Part shown: piece after piece, positions 19,041 to 27,747 of the stretch
Numbering within the stretch: position 1 is the first letter of the stretch
Layout of the letters: the number at the start of each line of letters is the position of its first letter
Source: Halarcobacter mediterraneus
GTDB lineage: Bacteria; Campylobacterota; Campylobacteria; Campylobacterales; Arcobacteraceae
DNA: 64,000 nt
Assembly (NCBI RefSeq): GCF_004116625.1
Contig: NZ_NXIE01000006.1
Span: forward strand, 1 to 64,000
Reading direction: 5' to 3'
Program-made: the position numbers and the translations under genes
Notes under the pieces: model-generated
What the model was told of the DNA's origin: nothing
Database searches by the model: none
Seen by the model: the letters and a program-made list of their open reading frames with translations, nothing else

Positions 19041-20263
19041 TTAATCCCAAAATTATAGATTATATTTTTTCTTCAGCATCTATTCAAAGATGGAATGATT
19101 ATCCTAGAATGGTAGAACTTGTTGAATTAGATAAACAAGCTCATAAATTTATTATTGCTTACTTTATTGCAAAATTTGAAAAAGATGTAAATTTTACACA
19201 TTTAATTGAAGCAGGAATCTTTGAATTTTTAAGAAGAGTTGTAGTAACTGATATTCGTCCTGATGTATTTAGAAATGCTTTACAAAAAAGAGCAAAAGAG
19301 ATAAACTCTTGGGTTATTGCAAATTTAAAAGACTCTTTAGAAGAAATAGATAATGGAATTTTTCTTCAAAAATTTGAAGATTACTTAAATAATCCTAATA
19401 TGTACAAAAAAGAAAGATTTATTTTAAAAGCAGCCTCATACCTTTCCACTAAATGGGAGTTTTCAATTGTTTATCAAACTTCTGCATTTCTTTCAGATAT
19501 TGAAGATGTAAAAAAAAGTGTAGAAGAAGAACTTGAAGATTATTATGAATTAATAGGTGTAAGAAAAATTGCCTTAAATAAAAAATTAGCCAAAATTGTA
19601 GACTTAAGTGGAAGATTAAGATTTCAAAAGCGATGGGCACAAACCCCAAGAATCCCTGAAACTTCTGTTTTAGGACACATGTTAACAGTTGCAATTTTCT
19701 CTTACTTTTTTTCATTAAAAGTAAATGCTTGTGAAAAAAGACTAGAAAATAATTTCTTTGTTTCTTTATTTCATGATTTACCTGAAGCCTTAACAAGAGA
19801 TATTATTACTCCAGTAAAATATTCTGTTGATGATTTATCAGATATTATTGCTGAATATGAAATAAAAAAAATCAATGATGAAATACTTCCAAATATTCCA
19901 GAAAATATCCATGATGAATTTTGTTATCTTTTAGGAATGTTTAAAGAACATAAAGATGAATTTGAAAATAGAATCTATGAAAAAGAAATACAAATAGTTG
20001 AAGATACTTCAAAGTATAATATGAATAAATACAATACAATTGATGGTATTGCACTTAAACAATGTGATAAATTATCAGCATTTGTAGAGGCAAGTTTATC
20101 TATATCTCACGGGATTAAATCAAAAGAGCTTATAAATGGTAAAAAACAAATTATGAAAAGCTTTAGAGATGTGCAAGGAGTAGATTTTCTTAAAATTGCA
20201 AAAAAAATTGATGAAGAGTTTTGTACTACAGGTCAAACTCAAGTAAGAATGGATTTTGACTGA
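19037..20263 (+). CDS. HD-domain metal-dependent hydrolase (HD_3 type)
   Basis: 408 residues, starting with GTG inside the preceding stop. The C-terminal part has LGHMLTVAIFSYFF, FHDLPEALTRDIITPVK and a later QCDKLSAFVEA, which supply the His, His-Asp and Asp metal ligands of YfbR-like HD phosphohydrolases. Related proteins act on nucleotides, but the long N-terminal helical region (1-190) has no assignment I recognise. The diguanylate cyclase gene follows by 22 bp. Confidence 0.8.
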   Translation: MINPKIIDYIFSSASIQRWNDYPRMVELVELDKQAHKFIIAYFIAKFEKDVNFTHLIEAGIFEFLRRVVVTDIRPDVFRNALQKRAKEINSWVIANLKDSLEEIDNGIFLQKFEDYLNNPNMYKKERFILKAASYLSTKWEFSIVYQTSAFLSDIEDVKKSVEEELEDYYELIGVRKIALNKKLAKIVDLSGRLRFQKRWAQTPRIPETSVLGHMLTVAIFSYFFSLKVNACEKRLENNFFVSLFHDLPEALTRDIITPVKYSVDDLSDIIAEYEIKKINDEILPNIPENIHDEFCYLLGMFKEHKDEFENRIYEKEIQIVEDTSKYNMNKYNTIDGIALKQCDKLSAFVEASLSISHGIKSKELINGKKQIMKSFRDVQGVDFLKIAKKIDEEFCTTGQTQVRMDFD

Positions 20264-20285
20264 TTCTTTCAACTGAGTATTCCCT

Positions 20286-22193
20286 ATGAAAAACAAAATC
20301 ATAATACTTTTCTTCTGTATTTGTGTAATATTTAGTACAATTTCACTAAGTTTTTATATTAAATATAATAAAGATAAAGAGATAAATTCAAACAATAATA
20401 AGTCAATTAAAATGATAAAAGTGGCTTATAATTCAATTTTTAATGCTCATAAAATAACAGCAAAAGTACAATATTATGAAATACTTGAAAATACAAAAGT
20501 TTTAAACAAGCTAAAAGACTTTAAACATGCTAAAAATGAATTAGAAAAAAACCTCATAAGAAATAAACTTTATAATCTTTTAATAAAAAAATATACAAAA
20601 TTAAAACAATTAGGTATTATTCAATTTCATTTCCATACAAATGATGGGAAAAGTCTTTTAAGGTTTCATAAACCTATAAAATATGGTGATAATATAATAA
20701 GTATAAGAAAATCAATTGAAAGTGCTAATAAAAAATTCAAACCTTATTTTGGTTTTGAAAGCGGAAGAGCGTTTTCTGGGTTTAGATATGTTTTTCCTAT
20801 AATTTATGAAAAAGAACATTTAGGAAGTGTTGAATTTTCTATCCCATTTGAAGTTATAGAAAGAGAACTTCAAGCTGTTTTACCAAAAATAAAATACCAA
20901 CTACATTTAAATAAAGCTATCTCATATGAAAAAATATTTGATAGTTACAAAGAAGAAATAAAAGAGTCAAATATTCTTAATAATTATTATATTCAAGCAA
21001 ATAGTATAGAAAATAAAAATAAAATAGAACATATAAATATTATAGAAAAAAGACTTCCAAGTCTAATTAAAAAAGAACAAGTATTAAAAGAAGAAGATTT
21101 TACAATAAACTTTATAGAAAAAAATATCCCTTATAGAATAAACTTTTTATCAATTAAAAATGCAAATAATATCCATGAAGCATATTTAACTTGTTATTGT
21201 AACTTTGAAGAACTCTTAGAAATAAATAAACGATACTTTATTTTCCAATTTCTACTTATTGCTGTTTCTTTTATTGTTTTATTTTTAACATCTTTATTAT
21301 TAAAACAAATAAATCATATTATGAAAAAAAATAAAAATATTCAACAGCTTTTAGATACACAAAACAACATTGTAATTTTAACTGATGGAGAAAACCTTCA
21401 TTTTGTTAATACAAAGTTCTTCGATTTCTTTAACTTTAAAAGTCTAAAAGACTTTAAAAAATACCATAAATGTATTTGTGAACTATTTTGTGAAAATGAT
21501 AAATTCTTTCATTTAGGAAAAGTTAAAGAAAATGAGAATTGGCTTGATAGAATACAAGAACTTCCCCATTCAGAACGAATTGTATCTATGTTAGCAAAAG
21601 ATTTTTCTTTACATGCTTTTTCAGTAACAATTAATAAATTTGATGATGATTTTATGATTTTAACTTTTACAGATATTTCTCAGACTATCCTAAATTATAT
21701 AGAATTAGAAGAAAAAACTATAAGAGATAAACTAACAGGTGCATTTAATAGAGAATACTTTGAACAAAACTATAAAAACCTTTTAAGTGAGTTTAATAAA
21801 GATGATTTTCATTTTGCTTTAGCAATTTTAGATATTGATCATTTTAAACTAATAAATGACACCTATGGTCATGATATTGGAGATGAAGTTTTAATACAAT
21901 TTGTTAAGACGGTAGAAAAATACTCAAGAAAAGATGATATTTTTATAAGATGGGGAGGAGAAGAGTTTTTACTTTTATTAAAAGTTCATTCTAAAAAAGA
22001 TTTACAAAAAGCACTTGAACATATTAGAAAAGTAATAGAACTTCAAGAATTTTCTAAAGTGGGTCATAAAACTTGTTGCTTAGGAGGAACAATGTATAAA
22101 GAAAAAGAAAATATAAAAGAAACTATAAAAAGAGCAGACCAAGCAGTTTATAAGGCAAAAGAAAGAGGAAGAAATAAAGTAGTTATTTATTAG
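20286..22193 (+). CDS. Membrane diguanylate cyclase with periplasmic sensor domain
   Basis: 635 residues. TM1 is about 4-25 and TM2 about 318-340, enclosing a large periplasmic domain with a Cache-like pattern (GIIQFHFHTNDGKSLLRFHKP; FSGFRYVFPIIYEKEHLGSV). A PAS-like region (about 350-460) precedes the GGDEF domain. The active site reads GGEEF in IRWGGEEFLL, and the product-inhibition site RKDD (RxxD) sits 5 residues before it. Synthesis of c-di-GMP with feedback control is therefore expected. The ligand is unknown. Its 3' end overlaps the convergent amidotransferase gene by 11 bp. Confidence 0.9.
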   Translation: MKNKIIILFFCICVIFSTISLSFYIKYNKDKEINSNNNKSIKMIKVAYNSIFNAHKITAKVQYYEILENTKVLNKLKDFKHAKNELEKNLIRNKLYNLLIKKYTKLKQLGIIQFHFHTNDGKSLLRFHKPIKYGDNIISIRKSIESANKKFKPYFGFESGRAFSGFRYVFPIIYEKEHLGSVEFSIPFEVIERELQAVLPKIKYQLHLNKAISYEKIFDSYKEEIKESNILNNYYIQANSIENKNKIEHINIIEKRLPSLIKKEQVLKEEDFTINFIEKNIPYRINFLSIKNANNIHEAYLTCYCNFEELLEINKRYFIFQFLLIAVSFIVLFLTSLLLKQINHIMKKNKNIQQLLDTQNNIVILTDGENLHFVNTKFFDFFNFKSLKDFKKYHKCICELFCENDKFFHLGKVKENENWLDRIQELPHSERIVSMLAKDFSLHAFSVTINKFDDDFMILTFTDISQTILNYIELEEKTIRDKLTGAFNREYFEQNYKNLLSEFNKDDFHFALAILDIDHFKLINDTYGHDIGDEVLIQFVKTVEKYSRKDDIFIRWGGEEFLLLLKVHSKKDLQKALEHIRKVIELQEFSKVGHKTCCLGGTMYKEKENIKETIKRADQAVYKAKERGRNKVVIY

Positions 22194-22893
22194 AATAATT
22201 TTTTATAAATTCTATAAAGAACTCTATAATTTTATTTGATTGGCTAGCTTCTTTTACTTGAGATAAAATTTTTTCTTCTTCTAGTTTCTTAGTTTTTGAA
22301 ACCTCTTTTATATAAGCTTTCATAATTTTTTCATCATACTCTGGATGAAACTGTACACCCCAAATGCATGGTTCTATTTTAAAAGTATGATTAGCTTCAA
22401 AATCATTAAAAGCAAGTACTTTTGAATTATGAGGAAGTTTTAATACACTTTGAGAGTGTACCACGTGAGCATAAAAATCTTTTCCAAAATTTTTAAAAAG
22501 AAAATCTTTTTTTGCATCATCCTTTAAAGTTATCTTTACAGTTCCTAGTTCCATTCCTTTTGGATTAAAAATAACTTCACCACCTAAACTTTTTGCAATA
22601 AGTTGATGACCATAACATATTCCAAGTAGAGGAATCTGTTCTTTTGCAAGGCTTTTAATAAAGGTTTCTACTTCTAAACTCCATAAATGTTCTTCTGTAA
22701 CCATACTATGTGAGCCTGTTATTATAACCCCTTTACAATTTTCCATAAGTGGTAGTTTTTCATCTTTTAAAACATCAATAATTTCAGTATCAATTTCATT
22801 TATATATTTTAAAATCCAATCTTCAAAATCTCCATACTTTTTTTTAATATTTAAAAAAGTATTTCCTGTTTTTATAATATAAACTTTTTTCAT
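22183..22893 (-). CDS. Class I glutamine amidotransferase
   Basis: 236 residues from the second in-frame ATG (22893), chosen because AGGAT lies about 6 bp upstream; the first ATG at 22911 has no ribosome site. The catalytic triad is readable: Cys in LLGICYGHQLIAKSLGG and His and Glu in VQFHPEYDE. The single-domain form resembles GuaA-like stand-alone amidotransferases (glutamine hydrolysis to ammonia for an unseen acceptor, or gamma-glutamyl hydrolysis). The partner is not encoded nearby. Confidence 0.85.
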   Translation of the reverse strand: MKKVYIIKTGNTFLNIKKKYGDFEDWILKYINEIDTEIIDVLKDEKLPLMENCKGVIITGSHSMVTEEHLWSLEVETFIKSLAKEQIPLLGICYGHQLIAKSLGGEVIFNPKGMELGTVKITLKDDAKKDFLFKNFGKDFYAHVVHSQSVLKLPHNSKVLAFNDFEANHTFKIEPCIWGVQFHPEYDEKIMKAYIKEVSKTKKLEEEKILSQVKEASQSNKIIEFFIEFIKNYSNK

Positions 22894-22999
22894 TACTATC
22901 CTAAAATACATTTGATTATTATGAAAAAAATTATAGCTTATAAAAGATATTTAAATTAAAAAAGATTGTTTGAATTTTATACAGAAAAGAAGAAAGATA

Positions 23000-23026
23000 A
23001 ACTAAAGAAGAAAATCTTCTTTAGTT
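23000..23026 (-). terminator. Terminator of the TonB-dependent receptor gene
   Basis: An 11-bp perfect stem, AACTAAAGAAG and CTTCTTTAGTT, with loop ATTTT on the minus strand, immediately downstream of the receptor stop (23028). The following minus-strand sequence is T-rich. It separates the receptor from the downstream amidotransferase gene. Confidence 0.65.
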
Positions 23027-23027
23027 A

Positions 23028-24965
23028 TTAAAATGTATATTTTAAATTAACATAAATATATCTACCTGGATCATTTAATAATACTCTTTCTCCAATATCA
23101 ATATATGTTACATCTTGATAGGTATTTGTTGAAGCATAGTTTTTATCAAATAAATTGTCTATTCCAAAAGTTAAACCTAAATTCTTATTAAATTGATTAT
23201 TGTATTTTACATTTACTACTGCATAACCAGATAATTCTTGTTCTTTTGCACTACTATCATATGTATCCCAAGAGTCTACAGCAACAAGTTCTGCTCTATA
23301 TGTAGAACTATCTTGTTTATAATTTAAAGCTAGGTTTGCTTTTAATGGTGGAATTTCTGCTAAATCTTTGTCAGCATAATCTCCATCTTTTTTACCTCTT
23401 TGATAAGCTACTCCATAATCAAAAGAAAATTTATCACTTGCTTTATATGTTCCAGAAATATCCGCTCCATAAATTTTTGCATCAATATTTGAGAAGATTC
23501 CTGTATTATAAATATAATCTTCTAACTTAGAATAGAAAATCTTTGTTCTTACATTTAGATTTCCAATATCTTTTTCAAAACCTAGATCTACTTCATAATT
23601 TTTTGTATCTTCTAAGTCATAATTAGTATTGAATTCTCTAGCATCAGGAACTCTTGAAGACTTACCAAAACCTGCAAATATTTTTGTATCTTTATCAAGA
23701 TTATAAATACCAAAAACATTTCCACTTAATGCAATATACTTTTTATCTACAGTTGAATTTTCGATATCACTATTATCATATCTAAAACCCATTTGTAAAT
23801 CAAAATCACCAAATGTTTTTTCTACTTGAGTAAATAAAGCTTTATTTGTAGTATCCGTTGAATCTAAACTTACCGCACCAAGTGTACTGATTCCTGTTGC
23901 AACATTTGTTGAACTTCTTTGTCCTCTCCAGTTTCTAACACTCGTATCAACACCAAAAGTTACTAAATAATCTGAAATATCAAAAGAGTTTTTTAGTTTT
24001 GTTCCCCAAATATAAGATTTCATATGATTTGTCATATACATCATTTGACCACCATCTCTTAGTGCCGTATCCATTGGATGGTCAACTTTTGAATAATAAT
24101 ACTCTAAATTTAATTCTTTTGAAAAAGAACCTAAATTTCTTTTTGTATACTCTAAAGTATAAATATCCGAATCATCATACTTTGCATCCATTGGAGTATT
24201 TGGATATAAAACATTATCACTTCTATTAGCAGTATAAGATAAAGCCAATTCTGAACTATCATCAATATTTACAATTACTTTAGAGAATATTGTTTCTTTT
24301 TCATAAGCTTTCATTCCTCTATTTGATAAAGAGTATTCTCTATTTGTATTATCAGCTATTCCATTTTTTAATTGTTGTCCATAGAAATCATCGCCATTTC
24401 CATCTTCATATTGGTCAGATTCTTCTTTTGAAGCTGAAAATAAAACTTTTACAAAATCATTTCCACCACTTACACTAAAAGAACCTTTTTTATATCCAAA
24501 ACTTCCTACACCTAAATTTACTTCACCATTTAGTCCAGCTTCAGGTTCTTTAGTATTAACTTTTACTAATCCACTTAGAGTTCCAAAATTTTCAACATCA
24601 TAAGGACCTTCAATTATCTCTACACTTTCAATATTGTTTGTCAAAATATGAGAAGTTGGAGGATCCATTCTATTTGGACAAGCACCATAAATTTTACTAT
24701 TATCAATTAAAATATTGATATTATCTTTTTTTTGCCCTCGTAAGATAATATCATTTGCAATTCCACTTCTTCTTACTAAGCTTATAGAAGGTACATTTTT
24801 TACTAATGCTTCGGCTAAATCTGCTGATTTAACTTGTTCTTCACTAACATTTTTTACAATTTTTGTATTTACTTGAGAAATAACATCTATACTAGGTAAT
24901 TGAATATTTTCATTTGAATAAAGTAATGAAGCAGAAACAAGAGATAGATAAAGTCCTTTTTTCAT
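23028..24965 (-). CDS. TonB-dependent outer-membrane receptor, OprC/NosA-like (copper)
   Basis: 645 residues with a signal peptide, a TonB-box-like segment, a plug domain (ILRGQKKDNINILIDNS; VEIIEGPYDVENFGTLSG) and a 22-strand-type barrel ending in an aromatic residue (YIYVNLKYTF). The plug has C96-PNR-M100 followed by DPPT, and a barrel loop has H296-P-M298. CxxxM and HxM are the ligands that bind copper in Pseudomonas OprC, so copper import into the periplasm is the best prediction. It stands alone between a terminator and an AT-rich promoter region with direct repeats. Confidence 0.88.
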   Translation of the reverse strand: MKKGLYLSLVSASLLYSNENIQLPSIDVISQVNTKIVKNVSEEQVKSADLAEALVKNVPSISLVRRSGIANDIILRGQKKDNINILIDNSKIYGACPNRMDPPTSHILTNNIESVEIIEGPYDVENFGTLSGLVKVNTKEPEAGLNGEVNLGVGSFGYKKGSFSVSGGNDFVKVLFSASKEESDQYEDGNGDDFYGQQLKNGIADNTNREYSLSNRGMKAYEKETIFSKVIVNIDDSSELALSYTANRSDNVLYPNTPMDAKYDDSDIYTLEYTKRNLGSFSKELNLEYYYSKVDHPMDTALRDGGQMMYMTNHMKSYIWGTKLKNSFDISDYLVTFGVDTSVRNWRGQRSSTNVATGISTLGAVSLDSTDTTNKALFTQVEKTFGDFDLQMGFRYDNSDIENSTVDKKYIALSGNVFGIYNLDKDTKIFAGFGKSSRVPDAREFNTNYDLEDTKNYEVDLGFEKDIGNLNVRTKIFYSKLEDYIYNTGIFSNIDAKIYGADISGTYKASDKFSFDYGVAYQRGKKDGDYADKDLAEIPPLKANLALNYKQDSSTYRAELVAVDSWDTYDSSAKEQELSGYAVVNVKYNNQFNKNLGLTFGIDNLFDKNYASTNTYQDVTYIDIGERVLLNDPGRYIYVNLKYTF

Positions 24966-24994
24966 AATTTTTCCTTTTGTTTACATTTTAAAGT

Positions 24995-25030
24995 ATTTTA
25001 TAAAGCTTTTGTTAATTATCTGTTAATTAT
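24995..25030 (-). promoter_or_regulatory. Receptor promoter with 11-bp-period direct repeat
   Basis: On the plus strand TGTTAATTAT occurs at 25010-25019 and again at 25021-25030, exactly one helical turn apart. On the minus strand these precede TATAAAAT (24995-25002), a good -10 candidate about 30 bp before the receptor ATG. Tandem repeats with an 11-bp period next to a -10 are typical of OmpR-family response regulators. The regulator itself is not in the window. Confidence 0.45.
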
Positions 25031-25094
25031 TTAAATTGCTATTTAATAAAAAAGATTTATTTTTATTTATGATATACTTCCACAAAGGATTTTT

Positions 25095-25316
25095 ATGGCT
25101 AAAGTTACTCTAGATGTAGAAGAAAAAAATTTAAAAATAGTTTTAAATATATTAGATAATTTAAAAGATGGACTTATTAAAAATATTTCAACAAATAAGC
25201 AATATCAAAAGGCAAAACCTGTTTCAAGCTCACTTGATAAAACAGTAAAAAAAGCCCCATCGAGCAGTAAATACTTAAGTCCTGAAGAATTTAAAAATAG
25301 AATAAAAGGAAATTAA
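25095..25316 (+). CDS. Small conserved-looking hypothetical protein
   Basis: 73 residues with a good AAAGGA ribosome site. The N-terminal half (KVTLDVEEKNLKIVLNILDN) is predicted alpha/beta, and the C-terminal half is Ser/Lys-rich and ends YLSPEEFKNRIKGN, a short peptide-like helix. No family recognised. It is the first of three tightly spaced genes; the next starts after one base. Confidence 0.65.
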   Translation: MAKVTLDVEEKNLKIVLNILDNLKDGLIKNISTNKQYQKAKPVSSSLDKTVKKAPSSSKYLSPEEFKNRIKGN

Positions 25317-25317
25317 T

Positions 25318-25728
25318 ATGCAAATAATGCTTATCGCTATATTTTTTATATTTTTAATCGCTTATATTATTTATAAGGTTAATAATAAATTTGAAATAAA
25401 GGAATTGACTATTTTATTTTTTATTATTGTTCTACTGTCTATACTTAGTTACATGTTTCTTGAAGATAAAAAACACGAAGTTCCTGAATTATTTAAAGAA
25501 AAATACGAAAAAGTTAATAATGTAAAAATTGAAAAGTTTTCTTTTGAAAGACTCAATAATAAAATGGTTTCATCAAAAACAAACTTCATTTACAATTTTG
25601 ATTATATTGTAAAAAAAGAGAACAAAGAATATATTTGCAATGTAAAAAATGTAAAAATAAAAAAAATTGAAGATGAGTTTATTTTTGAAAACTTCAATTC
25701 TCTTAATGAAAAGTGTATTCAAAAGTAA
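25318..25728 (+). CDS. Membrane protein of unknown function
   Basis: 136 residues. Two hydrophobic segments at about 3-20 and 29-48 (IAIFFIFLIAYIIYKV; LTILFFIIVLLSILSYMFL) are followed by a soluble, Lys-rich domain of about 85 residues with two Cys (ICNVKNV and NEKCIQK near the end). It begins one base after the 73-residue gene and ends 4 bp before the acyl-CoA-dehydrogenase-like gene. No family recognised. Confidence 0.65.
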   Translation: MQIMLIAIFFIFLIAYIIYKVNNKFEIKELTILFFIIVLLSILSYMFLEDKKHEVPELFKEKYEKVNNVKIEKFSFERLNNKMVSSKTNFIYNFDYIVKKENKEYICNVKNVKIKKIEDEFIFENFNSLNEKCIQK

Positions 25729-25732
25729 GTAG

Positions 25733-26704
25733 ATGAATAAACAAAAAAATTTTATTAAAAATATTAGAAAAACCATAAAAGAACTTGAAGGTTTTTCTTT
25801 ATATAAAATTGATTATGATAGAAAATTATTAAAAAAAGCTTTTAATATTGCATACAAAAATGGTTTATATGATTTTCACAAATATCCAACAATTCAAACA
25901 GATTCTTTAAAATTCAAACTTTTTAGAAAAATAACACCCTACTCAGGTGCTTTAGCTTTTTTGTCTATTCAAATTCTTGCAGCAAATGCAATAATGAATA
26001 AAAACAATTTTAAAAGAAAAGAACATTTTTTCAAAAAAAAGTGTGGCATTGCTATAAATCATTTAAGGTCTAATGAGACAATAGTTGAAGCAAAAAAATG
26101 TAAAAATGGATACAAACTTAATGGACAATTATCTTGGGCTAGTGGTTATAAAATCTTTGATAGATTACTTATTGGTTTTCATTTTGAAAATAAAGAGTAT
26201 GAAGTATTGACAAAATTTAAAAAACAAAAAGGTTTTAAAATTATAGATACTCCTAAAACTTTTGTAGGATACTCTTTAAATACTGTAAATATTGAACTCA
26301 AAGACTTTTTTGTAGAAGAAAAAAATATAGTTTCTTCAAATGACAAAGGAAATTATAATAAAAACAAATCTTTGTCTAAGACTGTTCATTATGCACTTTA
26401 TGGTATTGGTATTGCAGCAATTCCAAATATAGAAAATAAAAAATTAAAAAAAGAATCACAAAAAAGAATCAATAAATTAAAAAATAGTTTTTTACAATCA
26501 AAAGATAAAGACCATCTTGATTTCTTGCGTATAGAATTATTTAATTGTGTTTTAAATACAATTTCTACTGCAATGATTTTAAATGGAGGAAAATCAATTC
26601 TTTTAGAAAAAAATTTACAAAGATTTTATAGAGAACTTATTATGTTTAATTCAAATGGATTAAATTCTCATTTAAAAAATCTTTTTTTAAAAAAGTTTCT
26701 CTAA
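25733..26704 (+). CDS. Divergent acyl-CoA dehydrogenase-like protein
   Basis: 323 residues. The middle shows the flavin-binding beta-domain pattern of acyl-CoA dehydrogenases: GIAINHLRSNETIVEAKK, NGYKLNGQLSWASGYKIFDRLLIGF, and FVGYSLNTVNIELKDFFVEEKNIV. The N-terminal helical region is short and the C-terminal bundle is reduced, with no catalytic-base Glu that I can place. It is shorter than the family's usual 380 residues. Enzymatic function is uncertain; it could be a hydroxylase/oxidase-type relative or an inactive fold. It is third in a small operon and unusually Lys-rich. Confidence 0.5.
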   Translation: MNKQKNFIKNIRKTIKELEGFSLYKIDYDRKLLKKAFNIAYKNGLYDFHKYPTIQTDSLKFKLFRKITPYSGALAFLSIQILAANAIMNKNNFKRKEHFFKKKCGIAINHLRSNETIVEAKKCKNGYKLNGQLSWASGYKIFDRLLIGFHFENKEYEVLTKFKKQKGFKIIDTPKTFVGYSLNTVNIELKDFFVEEKNIVSSNDKGNYNKNKSLSKTVHYALYGIGIAAIPNIENKKLKKESQKRINKLKNSFLQSKDKDHLDFLRIELFNCVLNTISTAMILNGGKSILLEKNLQRFYRELIMFNSNGLNSHLKNLFLKKFL

Positions 26705-26708
26705 AAAA

Positions 26709-26987
26709 CTATTGTCCACCACCTACTCCAGCAGCTAATTCCTTATGTAAATCAGATAAGCTTGTTGTTTGAGTATCTTTTATTTTTTGTAAACTATCTA
26801 TCAAAGTTGATAAATTTTCATAAGGAAACTCTATACTAGAAAAAACTTCTTGTTTTTCTAAAAGTTCTATTTTTATAATAGAATCACTATATTCTCCATA
26901 AGGTTTTTCTATATGAAAAATATCAATGAAACTTTTTTCAAAAGGATGAACTAAACTAATTGAATCTATTTTATTGACTGTTTTCAT
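26709..26987 (-). CDS. 92-residue hypothetical protein with Gly-rich C-terminus
   Basis: A minus-strand gene with a clear GGAG ribosome site about 9 bp before ATG. The sequence is acidic/hydrophobic mixed (SISLVHPFEKSFIDIFHIEK) and ends HKELAAGVGGGQ. No transmembrane segment and no known motif. Convergent with the acyl-CoA-dehydrogenase-like gene, 4 bp apart. A possible -10 TATTATACT lies in the 94-bp upstream gap. Confidence 0.6.
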   Translation of the reverse strand: MKTVNKIDSISLVHPFEKSFIDIFHIEKPYGEYSDSIIKIELLEKQEVFSSIEFPYENLSTLIDSLQKIKDTQTTSLSDLHKELAAGVGGGQ

Positions 26988-27081
26988 AATTAATCATCTC
27001 CTTTTTTGTTAAATTAATCAATCATAACAAGTATAATAAAAATAAAAAATAAAATTTTTCAATTAGTTTTCTACAATTTTA

Positions 27082-27735
27082 CTATTGTGGTTTAAATGAT
27101 TTTGTTGTCTTACATACATGAGGAAATAAACAATTATCACAATCTGGGTTTAATGCCTTACAGGTATATCTTCCAAATAATACCATCGCTTGATGAAAAA
27201 TATGTAAATCATCTTTTAGTTTTTTTACTAAATCTGCTTCTGTTTTCTCAACTGTTTTTTCATATGAAAGTCCAAGTCTATGGGAAACTCTAAATACATG
27301 AGTATCAACTGCCATTAGGTTTGCACCTTCAAACTCAATCATAAATACATTTGCAGTTTTATTTCCAACACCTGCAAGTTTTATCAACTCTTTTTGATTG
27401 TGAGGAATTTCTCCATCATAGTTTGCAATAACACTTTGTGCCATTTTAATAATATTTTTTGCTTTATTATTAAAAAATGAACAGCTTTTAAGTAGTTCTT
27501 TTACATCTTCTAAAGAAGCATCTGCAAGTTCAAAAACATCAGGATACTTTTCAAATAAAGCTGGAGTAATAATATTTACCCTTTTATCTGTACATTGAGC
27601 AGAAAGGATAATTGCAATTAATAACTCATAATCATTTTTATACTCTAACTCTGTAACAGCACCTGAATATTTTTCTTGGAATGCTTCTTTAATAATCTGA
27701 ATCTCTTCTTTACTTGCTTTTTTAAGTCTTGGCAC
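27082..27735 (-). CDS. nth: Endonuclease III
   Basis: 217 residues. Nth is a DNA glycosylase/AP lyase that excises oxidised pyrimidines. The helix-hairpin-helix LIKLAGVGNKTANVFMIEF carries the catalytic Lys, the catalytic Asp is in MAVDTHVFRVSHRLGL, and the C-terminal 4Fe-4S motif Cx6Cx2Cx5C (CKALNPDCDNCLFPHVC) is complete. Follows the Fic gene by 12 bp on the same strand. Confidence 0.96.
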   Translation of the reverse strand: MPRLKKASKEEIQIIKEAFQEKYSGAVTELEYKNDYELLIAIILSAQCTDKRVNIITPALFEKYPDVFELADASLEDVKELLKSCSFFNNKAKNIIKMAQSVIANYDGEIPHNQKELIKLAGVGNKTANVFMIEFEGANLMAVDTHVFRVSHRLGLSYEKTVEKTEADLVKKLKDDLHIFHQAMVLFGRYTCKALNPDCDNCLFPHVCKTTKSFKPQ

Positions 27736-27747
27736 TATAACTTCCTT

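Noticed and set aside
22909-22911. First ATG as amidotransferase start
   Set aside because: No ribosome site; the next ATG at 22893 has AGGAT upstream and starts the conserved MKKVYIIKTG.
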